Assembly (NCBI GenBank): GCA_964366065.1
Contig: CAYISF010000020.1
Span: 1 to 11,314 of the forward strand
Direction: 5' to 3'
Length of the DNA: 11,314 nt
Origin: JBAZYZ01 sp964366065
GTDB taxonomy: Bacteria > Patescibacteriota > Minisyncoccia > Phycocordibacterales > VMEP01
A program made the position numbers and the translations under genes. The notes under the pieces were generated by a model. That model saw nothing but the letters and a program-made list of their open reading frames with translations, was not told the DNA's origin and searched no databases. Within the stretch, counting starts at the first letter, position 1. Every line of letters starts with the position of its first letter. Positions 6,405 through 11,314 of this stretch are shown piece after piece.

Positions 6405-7799
6405 ATGAAACGAACTTACATAAAAGATTTGCGTGAACATACGGGGAAAGAAGTGCTGATAAAGGGCTGGGTTCAGGTGCGCCGCGATCACGGCAAACTT
6501 ATTTTTATCGACCTTCGCGACCATACGGGCGTCATTCAAATGGTTGTTATGCCGAATCACGAAAAAGCATACGTTCTGGCCAATACGGTGCGGAATGAAT
6601 GGGTTCTGGAAGTCGCGGGAATTGTAAATAAGCGGCCGGAGAAAATGATTAACAAAGATGAGCCGAACGGCAATATTGAAATTGAGGTGACGGAGATTGC
6701 CGTGCTAAATCAATCAGAAACTCCTCCATTTGATATAACTACGGACGGAACCGAAGTGAACGAAGAAGTCCGCCTGAAATACCGCTATTTGGACTTGCGC
6801 CGAAAGCGCCTGCAAAGAAATTTACGCAAACGGCACGAGGTAGTGAAATTGATACGAGACCACCTTTCCAGCGATGGATTTATAGAAGTAGAGACGCCGA
6901 TTCTCACCAAATCAACGCCGGAAGGGGCCCGCGACTATGTGGTGCCGTCGCGAATAGAACAGGGGAAATTTTACGCTCTGCCTCAATCGCCCCAGCAATA
7001 CAAACAGCTTTTAATGGTAGCCGGGGTTGAAAAATATTTTCAGATTGCCCGCTGTTTCCGCGACGAAGACACCCGCGGCGACCGCCAGCCGGAATTCACT
7101 CAACTGGATATGGAAATGAGTTTCGTGAAAGAGGAAGATGTCATCCGCCAGAATGAAGAACTTTTCATATTACTCGTGGAAAAACTTTTCCCCGAGAAAA
7201 CAATTCAAGAAAAACCGTTTCCCAGGATTACCCACAAAAATGCGATGAAAAAATACGGAAACGACAGGCCGGATTTACGCAAAGACAAAAATAACAAGAA
7301 CCTTCTCGCTTTTTGCTGGATAACTGATTTTCCTTTTTTTGAAAAAGATAAAGAGGGGAAATGGACATTTACCCATAATCCGTTTTCCGCGCCAAAACCG
7401 GAACATAAAGAATGGCTCTTGGCCGGTAAAAACACCGGGGATATTTTAACGACTCAATATGACATTATCTTGAACGGCCTTGAAATCGGCGGGGGAAGTA
7501 TCCGCAGCCATGAACCGGAAACATTGGAATCTGTTTTTAAAACCATCGGGTATGGCGTTGAACAGACAGAGGAAAATTTCGGCCATATGCTGGAAGCGTT
7601 TGGCCACGGCGCCCCGCCTCACGGCGGCATAGCCTGGGGTTTGGACAGATTCATTTCCCTGATGCTTGACGAACCGAACATCCGCGAAGTTATTGCGTTC
7701 CCGAAGACCGGAGAAGGGAGAGACCTTATGATGAACGCGCCGTCAGAGATAGACCAAAAACAGCTGAAAGAACTGGGAATAGCGCTTAAGAAGAAATAA
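6405..7799 (+). CDS. aspS: Aspartyl-tRNA synthetase, bacterial type without GAD domain
   Basis: 464-aa class II synthetase for tRNA-Asp. ATG 6405 is chosen because MKRTYIKDLREHTGKEV is the family N-terminus; an upstream in-frame ATG (6333) adds 24 basic residues that overlap the previous gene. N-terminal OB anticodon domain (about 14-100, GWVQVRRDHGKLIFIDLRD), then motif 2 with FRDEDTRGDRQPEFTQLD (218-235; Arg219), the GLEIGGGSIR segment (about 358-367) and motif 3 GLDR (412-415). The sequence is clearly bacterial, but runs from YGNDRPDLR (284-292) almost directly to FCWITDFPFFE. The GAD insertion of roughly 120 residues found in ordinary bacterial AspRS (about 590 aa) is missing. His29, in RRDHG, is where non-discriminating AspRS enzymes have His and discriminating ones Leu, suggesting it may also charge tRNA-Asn. 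No Shine-Dalgarno is visible. Confidence 0.95.
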   Translation: MKRTYIKDLREHTGKEVLIKGWVQVRRDHGKLIFIDLRDHTGVIQMVVMPNHEKAYVLANTVRNEWVLEVAGIVNKRPEKMINKDEPNGNIEIEVTEIAVLNQSETPPFDITTDGTEVNEEVRLKYRYLDLRRKRLQRNLRKRHEVVKLIRDHLSSDGFIEVETPILTKSTPEGARDYVVPSRIEQGKFYALPQSPQQYKQLLMVAGVEKYFQIARCFRDEDTRGDRQPEFTQLDMEMSFVKEEDVIRQNEELFILLVEKLFPEKTIQEKPFPRITHKNAMKKYGNDRPDLRKDKNNKNLLAFCWITDFPFFEKDKEGKWTFTHNPFSAPKPEHKEWLLAGKNTGDILTTQYDIILNGLEIGGGSIRSHEPETLESVFKTIGYGVEQTEENFGHMLEAFGHGAPPHGGIAWGLDRFISLMLDEPNIREVIAFPKTGEGRDLMMNAPSEIDQKQLKELGIALKKK

Positions 7800-7806
7800 T
7801 ACCGAC

Positions 7807-7818
7807 AAAAGGCCTTTT
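7807..7818. repeat. 12-bp perfect palindrome abutting the scpA start
   Basis: AAAAGGCCTTTT occupies 7807-7818 and the ATG follows at 7819. Its inner decamer AAAGGCCTTT is the same as in both arms of the 5007-5041 terminator. The AAAAGG half could serve as a weak ribosome binding site 6 bases from the ATG. Chance is possible for so short a sequence. Confidence 0.5.
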
Positions 7819-8388
7819 ATGGAAAACACCTATCAAGTGAAAGCGGGTTCATTTCTGGGGCCGATGGAGCTCTTGTTATCGCTTATTGAGAAACGAAAAC
7901 TCTTTATCAACGAAATATCTCTGGCCGAAGTAACCGGCGATTATCTTTCCTATATCAAGGGCTTAGGAGAATTTCCGCTCGCCCGCATTGCCAATTTCAT
8001 CATTGTCGCAGCAACCCTTATCCTTATCAAGTCACGTTCCCTTATTCCGGAACTCACTTTAACCGAAGATGAGGAAGTAAGCATCGGGGAACTGGAGAGT
8101 CGTTTAAACCTCTACGCGATTATTCGCGACATTAGCGGAAAAATAAAAGAATTACTCGCCGGACCGGCTATCTGGGAACGCCCATATGCGCCGAACAAAC
8201 AGCCCATCTTTTCTCCCGACCCGTCTTTTACGGTAGTGAACTTTCATGGCGCCATGAAATCCGTCATTGCTAACCTGCCGAAAAAAGAAGTGCTTCCCAA
8301 AGTTATGGTGAAGAAAGTCATTAGTATTGAAGAAATGATAGCGACTATTACTGCGCGTATCGCCAAAGAGGTAAAAATCAGTTTTTGA
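7819..8388 (+). CDS. scpA: Segregation and condensation protein A (kleisin), interrupted by an in-frame UGA
   Basis: ScpA is the kleisin that bridges the SMC heads and binds ScpB in the condensin that organises and segregates the chromosome. This 189-aa part has the N-terminal signature GPMELLLSLIEKRKLFINEI (residues 14-33), the YL-YI helix, and SRSLIPEL (72-79), then a linker to about residue 170. The usual protein is about 240-260 aa; here TGA (8386-8388) stops it after VKISF, just where the C-terminal winged helix (the SMC-binding part) should continue. The same frame stays open to TAA 8563-8565 and encodes a recognisable C-terminus (see next entry), which would give 248 residue positions counting the UGA as one. 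Adjacent scpB and aspS suggest an operon. Causes could be a recent nonsense mutation, an assembly error, or readthrough. Confidence 0.88.
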   Translation: MENTYQVKAGSFLGPMELLLSLIEKRKLFINEISLAEVTGDYLSYIKGLGEFPLARIANFIIVAATLILIKSRSLIPELTLTEDEEVSIGELESRLNLYAIIRDISGKIKELLAGPAIWERPYAPNKQPIFSPDPSFTVVNFHGAMKSVIANLPKKEVLPKVMVKKVISIEEMIATITARIAKEVKISF

Positions 8389-8565
8389 AAATTGTCAGGA
8401 CACAACGGCGAAACCAAGGACCGCGAGAATAAGATACATATTATTATAGGATTTCTGGCCATGCTTGAGCTTGTGAAGCAAGGACTTCTTCTTGTAGAAC
8501 AAAACAAGCATTTTGAGGACATTACGATAGAAACTAACAACCTACAACCTACAACTAACAATTAA
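8389..8565 (+). pseudogene. scpA: scpA C-terminal winged-helix remainder after in-frame UGA
   Basis: In the same frame as scpA, codons after the TGA read KLSGHNGETKDRENK, then a stretch ending IIIGFLAMLELVKQGLLLVEQ (8434-8496) and HFEDITI. This matches the ScpA C-terminus (FLALLELVKxG...Q...F-dI). Its last residues, NNLQPTTNN, come from the A/C-rich repeat that also supplies its stop. An internal ATG at 8461 (MLELVKQG) could give a 34-residue fragment, too short for the domain. It is annotated as a remnant because no normal start serves the whole domain. Confidence 0.8.
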
Positions 8566-8566
8566 C
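8535..8566 (+). repeat. A/C-rich repeat before scpB
   Basis: ACCTACAACCTACAACTAAC-type units, almost without G, related to the tract at 4821-4854. It encodes the last residues and stop of the scpA frame and ends 10 bases before the scpB ATG. It resembles a recurring linker rather than coding sequence, so scpA may have gained its 3' tail from it. Confidence 0.6.
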
Positions 8567-8575
8567 ACTAATAGG

Positions 8576-9166
8576 ATGAATAATCTAGACACTATCATTG
8601 AGGCGCTACTTTTTGTAAAAACAGAGCCGATATCAAAAAAGAAAATATCTGAACTTTTAAAAACCGACGAAGATTCGGTAGAAAAAGCCATAGCGGCGCT
8701 TGAAGAAAAACTTTCTGAACGAGGCGTTCGCTTGCTTATAAACGGCGACGATGTGGCGCTCGGCACCGCTTTGGAAGCAAGCGGGACAATAGAATCAATA
8801 TTGAAAGAAGAACTTTCGCGCGACCTCGGGAGAGCGGGACTTGAAACTATTTCCATCGTTCTCTACAAAAGCCCGGTTACCAAGAGTGAAATAGATTTTA
8901 TCCGGGGAGTGAATTCCCAGTTTATTCTCCGCAATTTGCTTATTCGGGGGCTCATTGAGAGGATTCCAAACCAAAGCGGCCGAAGTTTTCTCTATCAGCC
9001 GACATTTGAACTTCTGCGCTATCTTGGCGTGGAGAGCGCGAAAAATTTGCCCGATTACGAAAAAATATGCGATTCTCTGAAAAAATTTAAATCAAACGCC
9101 GAGGTGGAAGAAGAGGAAACAGAAAATGGGCAAAACCAACCACATCATGCAAATGAGTCCCGTTAG
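8576..9166 (+). CDS. scpB: Segregation and condensation protein B
   Basis: 196-aa partner of ScpA in the SMC condensin; it binds the kleisin linker and dimerises through two winged-helix domains. The N-terminal wHTH (residues 3-80, IIEALLFVKTEPISKKKISELL...) and C-terminal wHTH (about 84-155) are present; the hallmark RAGLETISIVLYKSPVTKSE and RSFLYQPTFELLRYLGV (140-156) are clear. Length matches the family (about 180-200). The tail after residue 170 is acidic and low-complexity (EVEEEETENGQNQ). The start ATG 8576 lies after AATAGG without a properly spaced Shine-Dalgarno. The gene's last codons, GAG TCC CGT TAG, lie inside structured element copy 2, which therefore provides the stop codon. 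Since ScpB needs ScpA, an intact scpB argues that scpA's UGA is recent, an error, or read through. Confidence 0.93.
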   Translation: MNNLDTIIEALLFVKTEPISKKKISELLKTDEDSVEKAIAALEEKLSERGVRLLINGDDVALGTALEASGTIESILKEELSRDLGRAGLETISIVLYKSPVTKSEIDFIRGVNSQFILRNLLIRGLIERIPNQSGRSFLYQPTFELLRYLGVESAKNLPDYEKICDSLKKFKSNAEVEEEETENGQNQPHHANESR

Positions 9167-9286
9167 AGATTACTCAGTTATGTTATAGAGTTAGACGTAA
9201 AAAAAATGATTGGATTTAAAAATATCACATTTATCGGAATAACTACGGAAGCGTTGCCCATGAACGCTTCCTATCTCTAACGGGAT
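9157..9286 (+). repeat. Structured junction element, copy 2 (scpB-dacA)
   Basis: 130 nt, spanning the whole gap from scpB's stop to dacA's start. Closing stem: TCCCGTTAGAGAT (9158-9170) pairs perfectly over 13 bp with ATCTCTAACGGGA (9273-9285); one wobble pair extends it. Inside are AGTTAT (9177-9182)/ATAACT (9238-9243) and a 9-bp 3' hairpin, GGAAGCGTT (9247-9255)/AACGCTTCC (9263-9271), with loop GCCCATG. The interior sequence differs from copies 1 and 3, but layout and ends agree. The ends overlap scpB's TAG and the AT of dacA's ATG. Confidence 0.8.
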
Positions 9287-10205
9287 GAATAAAAAAGACA
9301 TTGTCGTCATCATTCTTTTCGTCACGCTCATTGGTTTTCAATTTTTCCACCAAGCAGCCGTTTCTATCAAGAACTCAATTCTTTCGGCAACCTCCACGGG
9401 ACAAAAGAATGCTCCGCAAAAACCGGATTTTTTCGCCGATATTCCTCTTGAAGCCAAGGCCGCCATCGTTTGGGATGCCAGAGACAACCGCGTCCTGTTC
9501 GCCAAGAACGAAAAAGTCCAGCTTCCTATCGCCTCGCTTGCCAAAATTATGACCGCTTACATGGCGCTTGGGGCGGGAGAAGCGATAGCGACCGTTTCCA
9601 GACAAGCAGTAGGGGAAGAGGGCGATAGCGGTCTTTTGGTGGGAGAGAAATGGAATCTGCCGGATTTGGTAAAGCTCACTCTGGTTTCATCGGTAAATGA
9701 CGGCGCGGATTCCATCGCCGCGGCCTGGGTTGGAGCCGAAAAAACCAAGGGGAACGAAGCTTCTTTTGTTGATGCCATGAACGCGCAGGCGAGAAACTTC
9801 GGCCTGTCGCAGACATATTTCTTGAACGAGACCGGACTTGATATTTCCACGGAAACAGCAGGAGCTTACGGTTCGGCGGAAGACATCGCCAAGCTTTTTT
9901 ATAAGACCGTCACCGCGTATCCGGCTATTTTTGAAGCTACCAGCCGTTTGGAGCTTACGGCATATTCCCTAGAGCGCAAAAAACACGTTGTCACGAATAC
10001 CAACGGCGACGTGGAGAAAATCACCGGCATTATCGCTTCAAAAACGGGATTCTCGGCGCTATCCGGCGGGAATCTGGCTGTAATCATTGATGCCGGATTG
10101 AATCATCCCGTAGTAATAACAGTGCTTGGGTCTTCTTTCAACGGACGCTTTTCCGATGTGGAAAAATTAGTTGCCGCGGCAATTCTGGCCGTTTCAAACG
10201 AATGA
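9285..10205 (+). CDS. dacA: D-alanyl-D-alanine carboxypeptidase, family S11 (DacA-like)
   Basis: 306-aa penicillin-binding protein that removes the terminal D-Ala of peptidoglycan pentapeptides outside the membrane. An N-terminal hydrophobic segment (residues 5-20, DIVVIILFVTLIGFQF) is a signal anchor. The S11 active-site triad is complete: S84LAK87 (SxxK), S136VN138 (SxN) and K253TG255 (KTG). Residues after 255 (FSALSGGNLAVI) fit the family's strand. Size is that of a minimal catalytic domain; the C-terminal DacA domain and anchor helix of E. coli PBP5 are absent, which agrees with an N-terminal anchor. ATG 9285 directly follows the closing arm of element copy 2 and has no Shine-Dalgarno. 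Its TGA abuts element copy 3. mraY follows, so the pair belongs to cell-wall synthesis. The exact paralogue (dacA, dacC, dacB type) cannot be decided. Confidence 0.9.
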   Translation: MNKKDIVVIILFVTLIGFQFFHQAAVSIKNSILSATSTGQKNAPQKPDFFADIPLEAKAAIVWDARDNRVLFAKNEKVQLPIASLAKIMTAYMALGAGEAIATVSRQAVGEEGDSGLLVGEKWNLPDLVKLTLVSSVNDGADSIAAAWVGAEKTKGNEASFVDAMNAQARNFGLSQTYFLNETGLDISTETAGAYGSAEDIAKLFYKTVTAYPAIFEATSRLELTAYSLERKKHVVTNTNGDVEKITGIIASKTGFSALSGGNLAVIIDAGLNHPVVITVLGSSFNGRFSDVEKLVAAAILAVSNE

Positions 10206-10321
10206 ATTCCGTAGTAGAAAACGGCCTGCCTGTGGGTACACGCAGACAGGCATAGGGGTTCTAAATCTAAAATTGTGGTAACGTAGCTCCCCAAAGAGCA
10301 ATGCCATTTTCACTACGGGAT
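10206..10321 (+). repeat. Structured junction element, copy 3 (dacA-mraY)
   Basis: 116 nt, starting the base after dacA's stop. ATTCCGTAGT (10206-10215) pairs with ACTACGGGAT (10312-10321) across 10 bp, with one T-G wobble, and the stem continues through GAAA and GGCAT/ATGCC. The 3' hairpin is GCTC (10286-10289)/GAGC (10296-10299), loop CCCAAA. It keeps copy 1's ATAGGGGTTCTAAA and TAAAATT-TGGTAACG blocks. An extra 26 nt (10225-10250) form a nested hairpin. It ends 25 bases before the mraY ATG. Confidence 0.85.
10225..10250 (+). repeat. Nested palindrome inserted in element copy 3
   Basis: CCTGCCTGTG (10225-10234) pairs with CGCAGACAGG (10241-10250) at nine of ten positions, one a T-G wobble, around loop GGTACA. 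Copy 1 runs directly from GG to CATAGGGG at this place, so this block is an insertion in copy 3 or a clean loss from copy 1. Confidence 0.8.
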
Positions 10322-10346
10322 AAAAATAGTGTAATATAGTTGAATA

Positions 10347-11314
10347 ATGCAAGAAACTCTCGTCATTGATGCCGTAAAAATTTTTGTTCCCGGGGCGGTG
10401 GCTTTTTTCATAGGAATCGCCTTAACGCCCTTTTTGGCCCATTACCTCTATAAATATCAGATGTGGAAGAAAAAAAGCGTAAGTTTAACCCTGGATGGCC
10501 AGCCGGCGACTATTTCGGGCTCGCTTCATCGCGACGAAATTAAAAAAACGCCGCGTATGGGCGGCATTATTATCTGGGGAAGCACCCTTCTGACTGTCAT
10601 ATTTTTCGCCGTACTTTCCAATTTTGCCGACGGCGACGTGGCGCGTAAATTAAATTTCCTTTCCCGCAATCAGACATGGCTTCCGCTCTTCACCCTCATC
10701 ATCGGTTCTTTAGTCGGACTGGTTGACGATTTTTTGGTTGTCAACAACCGCGGCGGCTATATAGGCGGGGGATTGCCGCTTAAAGTTCGTATCGGGATTG
10801 TACTTTTGATAGGCTTCGTTGGCGCATGGTGGTTTTACAGCAAACTTGGCGTCACCAGTATTCATATCCCGTTCGACGGAGACCTTACTCTCGGTTATCT
10901 TTTCATTCCTTTGTTTATGATTGTCATGTTGGCGATATTTTCCGGCGGCGTCATAGACGGCATTGACGGGCTTTCCGGCGGCATTATGGCGTCTATTTTC
11001 ATGGCTTATGGCGGTATTGCTTTTTTCCAAAACCAAATAGACCTGGCGGCGTTTTCTGTCGTGGTTGCCGGTTCCATTTTGGCTTTCCTTTGGTTCAATA
11101 TTCCGCCTGCGCGTTTCTATATGTCGGAAACGGGAATACTGGGGCTTACAACATCTCTTACCGTTGTCGCATTTCTCACGAAGGCTGTGGTTGTCCTGCC
11201 GATTATCGCGCTTCCGCTCTTTCTCGCTTCCGGTTCCGATATCATCCAGATTCTTTCCAAAAAATTCCGCCACGGGAAAAATGTTTTTTTGGTCGCGCCC
11301 ATTCACCATCATTT
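10347..11314 (+). CDS. mraY: Phospho-N-acetylmuramoyl-pentapeptide transferase (MraY-like), 3' end outside window
   Basis: Open from ATG 10347 to the window end (322 codons, incomplete). MraY moves phospho-MurNAc-pentapeptide from UDP to undecaprenyl phosphate at the inner face of the membrane, making lipid I. The product is polytopic. MraY signatures: TPRMGG (68-73), GLVDDF (124-129; Asp127 and Asp128), DGIDGL (204-209), ARFYMSETG (255-263) and APIHHH (317-322, the HHH motif). Deviations: the usual NxxN before DGxDGL is replaced (Gly201 and Phe198), and the usual MGDxGS is MSETGI, changing a conserved Asp to Glu261. It thus resembles MraY closely but is divergent; another member of the polyprenyl-phosphate sugar-1-P transferase superfamily is possible, though the HHH ending favours MraY. 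No clear Shine-Dalgarno precedes the ATG. Neighbour dacA fits cell-wall function. Confidence 0.88.
   Translation, partial: MQETLVIDAVKIFVPGAVAFFIGIALTPFLAHYLYKYQMWKKKSVSLTLDGQPATISGSLHRDEIKKTPRMGGIIIWGSTLLTVIFFAVLSNFADGDVARKLNFLSRNQTWLPLFTLIIGSLVGLVDDFLVVNNRGGYIGGGLPLKVRIGIVLLIGFVGAWWFYSKLGVTSIHIPFDGDLTLGYLFIPLFMIVMLAIFSGGVIDGIDGLSGGIMASIFMAYGGIAFFQNQIDLAAFSVVVAGSILAFLWFNIPPARFYMSETGILGLTTSLTVVAFLTKAVVVLPIIALPLFLASGSDIIQILSKKFRHGKNVFLVAPIHHH

Noticed and set aside
8386..8388. Genome-wide UGA-to-glycine code
   Set aside because: Other long genes contain no in-frame UGA and several end at TGA at their usual length, so one UGA in scpA does not support recoding.
8386..8398. Frameshift as the cause of the scpA break
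   Set aside because: Codons before and after the stop are in the same frame (8398 is in phase with 7819), so it is a substitution-type nonsense codon.
9157..10321. Integron attC sites for the palindromic elements
   Set aside because: The terminal pairs resemble GTTAG/CTAAC superficially but miss the attC core consensus (GTTRRRY and RYYYAAC), there is no integrase, and the neighbours are housekeeping genes rather than cassettes.
10710..11312. 200-aa minus-strand reading frame opposite mraY
   Set aside because: It is hydrophilic, low-complexity and antisense to a well-supported membrane protein with MraY motifs; it is a shadow.

Overview
The window looks like part of a small, gene-dense bacterial chromosome of the Candidate Phyla Radiation (Patescibacteria, probably a Parcubacteria-type lineage). 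This is inferred from tight gene packing, few Shine-Dalgarno sites, a bacterial AspRS without its GAD insertion, a divergent MraY and compact ScpA/ScpB. TGA, TAA and TAG all end genes at family-typical lengths, so the standard code is assumed. No rRNA, tRNA, CRISPR array or transposase gene was seen.

Layout. Left part (1-4766), accessory in character. On the minus strand, a stand-alone archaeal-type AlaRS-like protein without editing or C-Ala domains is followed, with a 17-nt overlap, by an S51 peptidase. Divergently, on the plus strand, an acyl-ACP-reductase-like dehydrogenase (COG5322 type) overlaps a multi-TM histidine kinase, also by 17 nt. The 170-bp space between the two pairs holds promoter-like sequences for both directions. 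Right part (4860-11314), mostly housekeeping and all on plus: a 45-aa membrane protein, a strong terminator, trpS, a small hypothetical gene, aspS, scpA, scpB, a D,D-carboxypeptidase (dacA type) and the start of mraY. These cover translation, chromosome condensation (SMC-kleisin) and peptidoglycan synthesis.

The most interesting signal is not a protein. Three copies of a 116-133 nt structured element (5064-5196, 9157-9286, 10206-10321) fill the spaces before trpS, before dacA and between dacA and mraY. Each is closed by a long terminal stem (xTYCCGT...ACGGGAT) and has a 3' hairpin with a C-rich loop. The stem pairing is kept although the stem sequence changes. In two copies the last AT of the element is the first two bases of the downstream ATG, and one copy also supplies the upstream gene's stop codon. 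One copy carries a 26-nt nested palindrome that another lacks. It could be a 5'-UTR regulatory RNA or a REP/MITE-like mobile repeat that has colonised gene junctions.

Other notable points: scpA has an in-frame UGA with its C-terminal winged-helix domain intact beyond it. A/C-rich leader-like repeats precede the small membrane protein and scpB. Base composition shifts inside the histidine kinase gene.
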